Part shown: positions 44,783 through 51,804 of the stretch, piece by piece
Layout: the number at the start of each line of letters is the position of its first letter
How positions within the stretch are numbered: the first letter of the stretch is position 1
Notes under the pieces: model-generated
The model's database searches: none
What the model was told of the DNA's origin: nothing
What the model saw: only the letters and a program-made list of their open reading frames with translations
Made by a program: the position numbers and the translations under genes
NCBI GenBank assembly: GCA_900230115.1
Contig: LT907983.1
Location: 2,914,001 to 2,978,000, forward strand
Origin: Spirosomataceae bacterium TFI 002
GTDB lineage: Bacteria; Bacteroidota; Bacteroidia; Cytophagales; Spirosomataceae
DNA length: 64,000 nucleotides
Direction of reading: 5' to 3'

Positions 44783-45321
44783 ACTGCAAAAATTTGTTTA
44801 AGGTCCTGTAATGCTGTTCGTATTCGTGACTTTGCCGTACCCAGTGGAATATCTAACTCCTCCGCGGCTTCTTGTTGGGTATACCCTTGCAGATAAACCA
44901 AGTCAAGCAAGATTTTCCGTTCGGGTGTTAATTTGTCTACTATATTTCTTAAGTCCATTGTGTTAACTGGTATTTCGCTGCTGTTGCCTTTATCGAGCTG
45001 AACCACCTGAGTGTCAATATCTACATGGTGTTTATTTTTCTCTTTGCGATATAGGTCGATCGACGCATTGCGAGCGATGTTCATCATCCAGGTGAAAAGA
45101 CTCCCTTTACTGGGGTCATAGGCACCTATTTTTTTCCAAATCTTCAGAAAAACATCCTGCATTACATCTTCAGCTTTTTCCTCTTCCTTTATGATCTTAC
45201 TGATCACTCCGAAAATTGCCGGCGAGTAGTTATCATAAAGATACTCAAACCCATGCCGCTGATTCTGCTTTAGTAATGCCACCAGTTCTTCTTCTGAATA
45301 TTTTAATGTTTTTGTAGCCAA
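44779..45321 (-). CDS. ECF RNA polymerase sigma factor, SigK-like
   Basis: Directs RNA polymerase to a small regulon. The 180 residues hold region 2 (~24-92; YSPAIFGVISKI, AEDVMQDVFLKIWKKIG, WMMNIARNASIDLYRK) and region 4 (~120-175; LTPERKILLDLVYLQG, YTQQEAAEELDIPLGTAKSR). No ATG is available: the frame begins at TTG 45321, which would keep synthesis low. Pairing with an RskA-domain anti-sigma and a fasciclin gene is like mycobacterial SigK. Its upstream region has ATCCAA at the right place but ATTTA instead of CGTAA, so autoregulation is doubtful. Confidence 0.92.
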   Translation of the reverse strand: MATKTLKYSEEELVALLKQNQRHGFEYLYDNYSPAIFGVISKIIKEEEKAEDVMQDVFLKIWKKIGAYDPSKGSLFTWMMNIARNASIDLYRKEKNKHHVDIDTQVVQLDKGNSSEIPVNTMDLRNIVDKLTPERKILLDLVYLQGYTQQEAAEELDIPLGTAKSRIRTALQDLKQIFAV

Positions 45322-45412
45322 AATATTATTCAGTTATAGTTGTAAAAAGACTAATAGTATTGAAATTTTAATTTTAAAGAATAAATGTAGACTTATTCCT
45401 TTGGATAAAAAA

Positions 45413-45446
45413 TCACCTTCTCAAAATCACACTTTCGAGAAGGTGA
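45413..45446 (-). terminator. Terminator after the fasciclin gene
   Basis: Stem TCACCTTCTC (45413-45422) / GAGAAGGTGA (45437-45446) with a 14-base loop, followed on the minus strand by six T. Confidence 0.78.
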
Positions 45447-45457
45447 AGGTAATTCTG

Positions 45458-46012
45458 TTACATTGGTAATAATACAGTATCAATAGAATGTATTACTCCG
45501 TTGCTTTGGTAAACATCATAGATATCGATATTCGCCATTCTTCCTTTTTCGTCAGTGACGCTTACGCTTTTGTCACCGCTCATTTTGAATGTTAACATGC
45601 CACCAGCAAGTGTATTTACTTGTGCCATTCCTTTTCCTTTTTTAATTCTTTTCATTATTTCCTTCGCGTCCAACTTGCCTGCAATTACATGGTAAGTCAA
45701 TATTCCAGTCAACTTGTCTTTGTTTTCTGGCTTTACGAGCGTACCTACAGTTCCTGCAGGAAGCTTGTCAAATGCGGCATTAGTAGGGGCAAATACTGTC
45801 ATTGGTCCTTCACCCATAAGGGCATCTACAAGTCCCGCAGCCTTTACCGCAGCTACTAGTGTAGTATGATCAGCGGAGTTCACAGCGTTTTCTACAATGT
45901 TCTTTGTTGGGTACATTTCTGCACCACCTACCATTACTGATTGAGCGTAACTTCCGATCGACGCAGCTCCTAATGCTAAGGTAAGTGCGAAAGTTTTAAA
46001 AGCGTTTTTCAT
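45458..46012 (-). CDS. Fasciclin-domain (FAS1) exported protein
   Basis: Adhesion-type domain of unknown ligand. From ATG 46012 (MKNAFKTFALTLALGAASIG) it has 184 residues with a signal peptide ending SYAQ. The FAS1 H1 motif TVFAPTNAAFDKLPAGTV and the later LTYHVIAGKLDAKEIM and IHSIDTVLLP (H2) are all present in one copy. It lies upstream of the sigma gene and has a promoter matching that of the DUF4331 operon. Secreted FAS1 proteins are the main SigK targets in mycobacteria. An ATG at 46036 is a less likely start. Confidence 0.93.
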   Translation of the reverse strand: MKNAFKTFALTLALGAASIGSYAQSVMVGGAEMYPTKNIVENAVNSADHTTLVAAVKAAGLVDALMGEGPMTVFAPTNAAFDKLPAGTVGTLVKPENKDKLTGILTYHVIAGKLDAKEIMKRIKKGKGMAQVNTLAGGMLTFKMSGDKSVSVTDEKGRMANIDIYDVYQSNGVIHSIDTVLLPM

Positions 46013-46056
46013 AATTTGTGTTTTTATAATTGTCATAATTTGTTGTTCGCTTTTAC

Positions 46057-46081
46057 TTACGTCACTAGGATTAAATTGGAT
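46057..46081 (-). promoter_or_regulatory. ECF-type promoter of the fasciclin gene
   Basis: Minus strand: ATCCAA (46081-46076), 14 bases, CGTAA (46061-46057), then CGAACAACAAA at 46049-46039. All three elements match the DUF4331 promoter; the last is displaced by one base. Confidence 0.75.
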
Positions 46082-46170
46082 TGAACTAGGGCAAAATAAT
46101 TTCTAGGATAGGTAAAAATTTACACACACACATTTCCATCCTTATGGAAGAGTATAATATTATGATTATT

Positions 46171-46290
46171 TGGCCAGCCCGTCATTTCAGCCTTGGGGGC
46201 TGCTCTGTCGGTCGGGCTGTGCGAGGGTGTCGTCCTGCGGACCCGTTCCTTCGTTACGGCCTCTACCATCCCTGTTGGGGGAGCTTTTTT
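46171..46290. repeat. GC-rich structured element, possible dispersed repeat
   Basis: About two-thirds GC (40 of 60 in 46201-46260) in a ~40% GC setting. Nested stems: CAGCCCG (46175-46181) with CGGGCTG (46213-46219), enclosing CAGCC (46188-46192) with GGCTG (46198-46202). A further hairpin GTCC-TGC-GGAC lies at 46232-46242. No credible gene is present. It could be a mobile repeat or a structured RNA. Confidence 0.5.
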
Positions 46291-46371
46291 AGTTAGAGAG
46301 TTTTTGGAATTAGTGAGTTTAGTAAGCAGGAAGTTTGGGAAGGGGGGATTTTTTTTATAAGCACAATTTCC

Positions 46372-46410
46372 TCGTCATTGTGGTAATGTTTTATTGAAAG
46401 GCAATGACGA
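46372..46410. repeat. 9-bp inverted repeat
   Basis: TCGTCATTG (46372-46380) and CAATGACGA (46402-46410), 21 bases apart, lie in the gene-free stretch 46013-46680. Confidence 0.5.
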
Positions 46411-46482
46411 TTTTGGGAGAAAAATCCGAAGTGAATTCTCTGATAAGCATTATTCCTATTCAGAGAAGAAGTCTCTCCATAT

Positions 46483-46549
46483 GTTAGATTTTCGGTATTA
46501 AATCAAAATAATCCCGAAAATCTAACAAAAATTGCAAAGATTTCGGGAT
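46483..46549. repeat. Two overlapping, mutually exclusive inverted repeats
   Basis: GTTAGATTTTCGG (46483-46495) pairs perfectly with CCGAAAATCTAAC (46514-46526). The same middle arm also pairs, as ATCCCGAAA (46511-46519), with TTTCGGGAT (46541-46549). On the minus strand the second hairpin runs into a T-rich stretch and could terminate the isomerase transcript. Confidence 0.55.
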
Positions 46550-46610
46550 CAATTATTTTCTTTTCATTTGAAGGCTAGGTCGAGTTTATGGAGATTAAAC
46601 CTTTGTTTCT

Positions 46611-46646
46611 TTGCCTGCCCTGAGCGATATAGTCGAAGGGTGGCAA
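46611..46646. repeat. REP-like palindromic sequence
   Basis: TTGCC-TGCCCT-16-AGGG-TGGCAA carries GCCCTGAGCG and GTCGAAGGG, a form resembling short interspersed palindromes seen in many bacterial intergenic regions. It lies just after the isomerase gene. Confidence 0.45.
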
Positions 46647-46680
46647 AAAAGCATGGCGAGTAAGGCCTTTCTCCAACATA

Positions 46681-47574
46681 TCAAAGCCCTCTCAAATACT
46701 CTAAGCTCTGTGGAATATGAATGAACTCGTTTTCACTTTCATCTTCAATGAAGAAATGTTTGATTCCAACTTCATTTGCAAGTTTGATGATTTCTGGCCA
46801 GTTAGCTTGTCCTGTTCCTAATACTACATCGTTTTCGGCTGGTGTTCCTCCTGTGCCGTCACCCACTACACCCTTGCGGAGGTCTTTTACATGCATGAGT
46901 TTCCAGCGGTCGCCATATTTTTTCAATAACTGTTGTGGAGCTTCTGCTCCGCCACCATGAATCGTCCACAGTACATCCATTTCGAATGAAACATGTTCTG
47001 GATTTGTATTTTGGATGATATAATCCATCATTGTTCCTTCTCCTTCCGGGTTTGGCTTGAACTCATAACCGTGGTCGTGGTAACAGAAAATGATGCCATT
47101 GTCTGCCAATACCTTACCACCTTCATTGAAAACCTTCACTGCTTTTTTAGCATCTTCAAAACTAAAGCCCGCTTTACCATCATGAGGAATCCATGCAGTC
47201 ATTACATAACTGGCTCCAATTGCCTTGGCTCTATCAGCTACGGCTTGTGGGTTAGTCGCCATTTCATCAAACCCAGCTCCTGTTGAAACTATTTTGATTC
47301 CTTTGTCTAGGCACATTTGCTTGTAGGCCTCTGGGCTCATATCTTTTGGTGCTCCAGCTTCAAACTCTGTGAAGCCCAGCCCTGCAATAGTATCTAGGAC
47401 AGCCTCGAGCGTCCAGGTGCTGTCATTAAATTGATTGCGAAAAGTATAAGCCTGCACCCCAAATTCTGATTTGAAAAGAGGTTCAGAGCTTTCTTCACTT
47501 GTTGTATTTGATGAGCAAGAAATTGTACAAGATGCTATAGCCGCTAGTGCTATAATAGAAGTTATTTTTTTCAT
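46681..47574 (-). CDS. Sugar phosphate isomerase/epimerase-like lipoprotein (AP-endonuclease-2 TIM barrel)
   Basis: 297 residues with a signal peptide whose Cys pair (ASCTISCSS) supplies a lipobox. The TIM barrel follows the xylose-isomerase-like pattern: FGVQAYTFRNQF, LGFTEFEAGAP, CYHDHGYEFK, HVSFEMDVLWTIHGG, LMHVKDLRKG and HFFIEDESE, with Glu, Asp and His at metal-binding positions. Export as a lipoprotein means it acts outside the cytoplasm, probably on free sugars. It lies downstream of the GH26 gene on the same strand, 42 bases apart. Confidence 0.85.
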   Translation of the reverse strand: MKKITSIIALAAIASCTISCSSNTTSEESSEPLFKSEFGVQAYTFRNQFNDSTWTLEAVLDTIAGLGFTEFEAGAPKDMSPEAYKQMCLDKGIKIVSTGAGFDEMATNPQAVADRAKAIGASYVMTAWIPHDGKAGFSFEDAKKAVKVFNEGGKVLADNGIIFCYHDHGYEFKPNPEGEGTMMDYIIQNTNPEHVSFEMDVLWTIHGGGAEAPQQLLKKYGDRWKLMHVKDLRKGVVGDGTGGTPAENDVVLGTGQANWPEIIKLANEVGIKHFFIEDESENEFIHIPQSLEYLRGL

Positions 47575-47616
47575 TTAACTGTTTTAAAGGGTTGTCTATT
47601 GATTACGAAGTTATAC

Positions 47617-48735
47617 TTAATTCCTCTTTTTATAAATATTCATTTTTGCTAAGTCCTTTTCAAAGTAAGTAAAAGGGTCTTCATAGAACTTAATAAAATC
47701 GGGTACGCTAGCATGACTGGGATGTGGGGCGTAATAGTGTGTTTTGCTATATTGGTCATTTCGCCAAACCAAAACATAGGATAAGCGAAGACCATCTGTT
47801 TTCATCACTTTTAATAATGTTTCTGTCCACCACGTATTATTTGGAATGGACTCCAAGCCAGTTTCGGTAAAAGCTGCAAGTTTCTTTGCTTTACGAGCAT
47901 AATCCGATACGATTTTAAGTTTGGCAGCCGCGGTGTCTGGTGCATAGCGATCACGACCCATGTCTCCATAGTTGTCCATTCCTACCATGTCAACCCACTC
48001 ATCGCCCGGATATCTTTCGAGAAACTGCTCTTCAGTTTTGAATTTATTATCAGGAGAAAAAGCATAAATGAAGTTGTGGACATTCTGTTCGTCTCGCAGG
48101 AAGCTGACTGTAAACTTCCAAATTCTTTTGTACTCTTCTATGGTGCAATAGGGAGCACCCCACCAAAACCAACCTCCGTCAAACTCATGATAAGGTCTAA
48201 AAATCATTGGTACATTTTCGCCATTTGTTCCTTTACAGATTTTGGCCCAATCGGCTATTTCGCTTAATATCTCTTTGTATTTCTCATGACTGTCTCCTCC
48301 GGGAATTAACCTTGGTACAACATTGATAGAGTCTGAGCCTTTCCAGTAAAAACCTCCTTTGCCAAGTGGGTTGTGAAAATGCCAAGCAACAGTAATTGCT
48401 GCTCCTCGGTTATAAGCATCCTCTACTACTTTCTTTAATTTGGCTTTGTTATTCTCTTTTTGTGGACCTTGGAAATCCATGAGGTCTACCCCAATCATGC
48501 CAGGGTGAGAGCCTACAACGGATTTTACATCGGACCTGTCTTCGTCTCCTCTCCAACCTCTACCATATTCAGTGGCATGTTGATGTGCAAAAATTGTCCC
48601 TCTTTTCTGGATTTTCTTAAGGCTTTTGAAAAGCTTTTTGGTTTCTCTAGTCGCATTTTTGTCAATTGGTCTCCATTGGGCACTCATACATAATGGTAAA
48701 AGAAGGATAAAGAACAGGCTAAGTTTTTTGCTCAT
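47617..48735 (-). CDS. Glycoside hydrolase family 26 (endo-beta-mannanase type)
   Basis: Secreted hydrolase of beta-1,4-mannans or related glycans. The 372 residues have a signal peptide (SKKLSLFFILLLPLCMSAQ), GTIFAHQHATEYGRGW, VAWHFHNPLGKGGFYWKG and the catalytic acid Glu184 in RPYHEFDGGWFWWG. The nucleophile is Glu291 in AFTETGLE, and LSYVLVWRND gives the aromatic subsite. It is a single domain with no carbohydrate-binding module. It sits head-to-head with the cytochrome/DUF1553 operon and next to an exported isomerase, suggesting a glycan-use locus. Confidence 0.93.
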   Translation of the reverse strand: MSKKLSLFFILLLPLCMSAQWRPIDKNATRETKKLFKSLKKIQKRGTIFAHQHATEYGRGWRGDEDRSDVKSVVGSHPGMIGVDLMDFQGPQKENNKAKLKKVVEDAYNRGAAITVAWHFHNPLGKGGFYWKGSDSINVVPRLIPGGDSHEKYKEILSEIADWAKICKGTNGENVPMIFRPYHEFDGGWFWWGAPYCTIEEYKRIWKFTVSFLRDEQNVHNFIYAFSPDNKFKTEEQFLERYPGDEWVDMVGMDNYGDMGRDRYAPDTAAAKLKIVSDYARKAKKLAAFTETGLESIPNNTWWTETLLKVMKTDGLRLSYVLVWRNDQYSKTHYYAPHPSHASVPDFIKFYEDPFTYFEKDLAKMNIYKKRN

Positions 48736-48788
48736 GAACTAGAGTTTGTTTAGGCAATTTAAAGAATTATTAAGTCATTTTTTGCAGG

Positions 48789-48796
48789 CAAAAGTA
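48789..48796 (-). promoter_or_regulatory. Candidate promoter -7 box of the GH26 gene
   Basis: Minus-strand TACTTTTG, an exact TAnnTTTG match, 54 bases before the GH26 start, in the 342-base divergent gap 48736-49077. Confidence 0.45.
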
Positions 48797-48911
48797 TGTT
48801 GTAATTTAACTAGGCTTTAAATGTGGAAAAGTAGAACAAATTCGGCGGAAGAGTTCTAAAGAGGTAAAAAGCAGAAATATTCAGGCAGAGGGCGAAGAGC
48901 ATTTAACCCAT

Positions 48912-48985
48912 TTGGCATTCGCGAAATTCTGTTTCTAAAAATTATTTGGCATGCATTGTTAAGGTGACTCATTGAAATATGCCAA
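48912..48985. promoter_or_regulatory. Three spaced TTGGCAT repeats upstream of the cytochrome operon
   Basis: TTGGCAT at 48912-48918 and 48946-48952 and inverted ATGCCAA at 48979-48985, with starts 34 and 33 bases apart. The even spacing, about three helical turns, suggests operator half-sites for a regulator of the divergent genes. Confidence 0.35.
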
Positions 48986-49077
48986 TTTTTGATCTTTAAA
49001 ATGCAATTTGAGTTTCAATTCGACCTATTCGAATGATTAATTATTATCTTAAACCCTTGATAGAATTGGAATAGTAA

Positions 49078-51804
49078 ATGAATAAAAAAACTAGCTTCGT
49101 ATTACTTGGAGTTTGTCTGCTTGGCTTCGCTTATTTTGTTACTTCATGTGGCAAAAAAGCAACTATTGACTTCAGCAGTCAAGTAAAGCCAATCCTCAAT
49201 AAAAAATGTATTGCTTGTCATGGCGGAGTAAAAAAACAAGGTGGATTTTCCGTACTTTTTCAAGAAGAAGCACTTGCTATAGGAAAATCTGGAAAGCATG
49301 GGATCGTACCAGGTGATGCAAGTGCAAGTGAAATGATAAGAAGGCTGACTTTGGATGATCCAGAGGAGAGAATGCCGTACGAGTCGGAGCCGCTAAGTCA
49401 AGAAGAAATTGATATTCTCACTAAGTGGGTAGACGAGGGTGCACAGTGGGGTGAGCACTGGGCTTATGTTCCAGTGGAAGAACAAGAAGTTCCCGATACG
49501 GAAGGTGCAACAGAAATAGATAAATTTATAACAGTAAAGGCCGCAGAAAAAGGTCTTTCTTTTTCTCCAGAAGCTGACCCACTTACTTTGGCTAGGCGTG
49601 TAAGTTTAGATATCATTGGTTTTCCTGCACCAGACAGCCTGAGAGCTGCATTCGAAAAGAATCCGAATGATCAAAACTATGAGAAATTGGTTGACAACCT
49701 TTTGGCTTCCCCTCATTTTGGCGAAAAATGGACAACTATGTGGCTAGATCTCGCTAGGTATGCAGATACCAAAGGTTACGAAAGAGATGATGCGAGAAGT
49801 ATTTGGAAATACAGAGATTGGCTAATAGAATCTTTTAACGCTGATAAGCCTTACGACCAATTCTTAACAGAGCAACTTGCAGGAGATTTATTGCCCAACC
49901 CAACTGAAAACCAATATATCGCTACTGCATTTCATCGCAATAGCATGACCAATGATGAAGGCGGTACTGATAATGAAGAGTTCAGGACAGCAGCTGTAAT
50001 AGATAGGGTAAATACTACTTGGGAAACATTAATGGGGACAACATTTGCATGCGTGCAATGTCATAGCCATCCTTATGATCCTTTTAAACATGAGGATTAT
50101 TACAAGTTCATGGCGTTTTTTAACAATACACGTGACGAGGATACTTTTGCAGATTACCCCTTGTATCGTCACTATAATGAAGAAGATAAAGAAAAGCTAA
50201 AAGAACTGTCCGATTGGATTGCAGTAAATGCAAGCAAACAAGAAGCAGAAGAGGTTGCCACATTTTTAACAACTTTACAACCCTCTTACAATTCATTAAC
50301 CTGCGATAAGTTTAACAATGCAGAGCTAGCAGATACAAAGTGGCTTGCCATGCGAAAAAATGGTACTGCTAGGCTAAGAAATGTAGACTTGATTGATAAG
50401 ACAAGGCTTATTTTTCCTATTCGAGTTTTCATGAATAAAGGGTACCTGAGAATCAAAAAAGACAGCCTGAACGGAGAAGAAATAGCAACAATAAAACTTA
50501 GTAACTATCCAGATGACAGAGGGTGGAAAAGGTATGAGGTGGCAGTGAAGCCTCAAAAAGAAAAGCACGACATTTATTTTGTTTACGATAACCCCGCAAT
50601 GGAAAACCCACTTGCAAGTGGAGTAATGCTTGATTGGTTTTATTTCGGTAAAGACTTTCCTGCAAAAGAAAATCCTAGTGCCAGAACAAAACAAAAGGAG
50701 TTTTGGGAATTGGTGAATAGCTCCACAAGTACAACACCAATAATGATGGAGAACCCATCTACCTTCAAGCGTACGACTAACGTTTTTGAAAGAGGAAATT
50801 GGCTTTCAAAAGGAGAGGAGGTAAATGCCGGAACGCCAGGGTCTTTGAATAATTTTCCAGATAACGCTCCCAATAATAGACTTGGACTTGCAAAATGGAT
50901 GACCGATAAAAAGAATCCTTTGGTCAGCAGGACAATGGTAAATAGGGTATGGGAGCAAATTTTTGGACTTGGGCTGGTAGAAACCTTAGAAGACATGGGT
51001 ACACAAGGTGCCAAGCCTACTCACAAAGAATTACTAGATTTTCTGAGTTATGAATTCATGACAAAAGACAAGTGGAGCATGAAAGCACTTATTAAAAAAG
51101 TGGTAATGAGTCAAGCATACCGACAAAGTTCCAAAGTGAATCCAGAACAGTTGGAAATAGACCCCGCCAATGAGTTTCTGGCTAGAGGGCCTCGTGTAAG
51201 GTTGTCTGGTGAGCAGATTAGGGATCAAGCCTTGGCATCTTGTGGAGCATTAAGTACCACCATGTATGGTAAACCTGTGATGCCATTTCAGCCTGAAGGT
51301 ATCTGGAACTCACCTTATGATGGTAAAAAGTGGGTGATTGACTCAACAGAAAACCAATATCGAAGAGCGGTATACATTTATTGGAAACGAACGAGTCCTT
51401 ATCCATCCATGATCACGTTTGATGGAGCAGGTAGGGAAATTTGTTCTTCGCGAAGGATAAGGACCAATACGCCTTTGCAAGCTTTGGCAACACTCAATGA
51501 CTCGGTTTATGTAGACCTATCTAGAATTATGGCTCGTAAAACTTTACTTGCCAATAAAAATGAAGTAAAAAGTGCCATTGCGGATGCTTATCAACGTGTT
51601 TTGTTTAGACCAATTTCAAAAGAGAAACTAGAAATCTTATATGGCTTATACGTTGATCTCGAAAAAGATTTTAGGCAGAAACCTAAATCGGCAAAAGCAT
51701 TGGTGATAGAGAATATAGATGGTTTAGAAATATCAAGTTATGCAGCAATGACCTTGGTTGCCAATTCCATATTTAATTTAGACGAAGTAATTACGAAAAC
51801 ATAA
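49078..51804 (+). CDS. PSCyt1-DUF1549-DUF1553 c-type cytochrome lipoprotein
   Basis: Large envelope protein of the planctomycete-cytochrome type, thought to act in oxidative breakdown of sugars or related compounds. The signal peptide has a lipobox FVTSC (Cys24). PSCyt1 carries the heme motif CIACH (Cys44, Cys47, His48) and LTKWVDEGAQWGEHWAYVPV. DUF1549 follows (LDIIGFPAPD, WLDLARYADTKGYERDD, then CVQCHSHPYDPFKHEDYY, a second CxxCH). DUF1553 forms the end (NRVWEQIFGLGLVETLEDMG, RRIRTNTPLQALATLND). At 908 residues it is full length. Its stop overlaps the next start (TAATG). Confidence 0.93.
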   Translation: MNKKTSFVLLGVCLLGFAYFVTSCGKKATIDFSSQVKPILNKKCIACHGGVKKQGGFSVLFQEEALAIGKSGKHGIVPGDASASEMIRRLTLDDPEERMPYESEPLSQEEIDILTKWVDEGAQWGEHWAYVPVEEQEVPDTEGATEIDKFITVKAAEKGLSFSPEADPLTLARRVSLDIIGFPAPDSLRAAFEKNPNDQNYEKLVDNLLASPHFGEKWTTMWLDLARYADTKGYERDDARSIWKYRDWLIESFNADKPYDQFLTEQLAGDLLPNPTENQYIATAFHRNSMTNDEGGTDNEEFRTAAVIDRVNTTWETLMGTTFACVQCHSHPYDPFKHEDYYKFMAFFNNTRDEDTFADYPLYRHYNEEDKEKLKELSDWIAVNASKQEAEEVATFLTTLQPSYNSLTCDKFNNAELADTKWLAMRKNGTARLRNVDLIDKTRLIFPIRVFMNKGYLRIKKDSLNGEEIATIKLSNYPDDRGWKRYEVAVKPQKEKHDIYFVYDNPAMENPLASGVMLDWFYFGKDFPAKENPSARTKQKEFWELVNSSTSTTPIMMENPSTFKRTTNVFERGNWLSKGEEVNAGTPGSLNNFPDNAPNNRLGLAKWMTDKKNPLVSRTMVNRVWEQIFGLGLVETLEDMGTQGAKPTHKELLDFLSYEFMTKDKWSMKALIKKVVMSQAYRQSSKVNPEQLEIDPANEFLARGPRVRLSGEQIRDQALASCGALSTTMYGKPVMPFQPEGIWNSPYDGKKWVIDSTENQYRRAVYIYWKRTSPYPSMITFDGAGREICSSRRIRTNTPLQALATLNDSVYVDLSRIMARKTLLANKNEVKSAIADAYQRVLFRPISKEKLEILYGLYVDLEKDFRQKPKSAKALVIENIDGLEISSYAAMTLVANSIFNLDEVITKT

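Noticed and set aside
46171-46290. Short coding sequence in the GC-rich element
   Set aside because: Open in places but with no start, ribosome-site or family support; nested stems are a better explanation.
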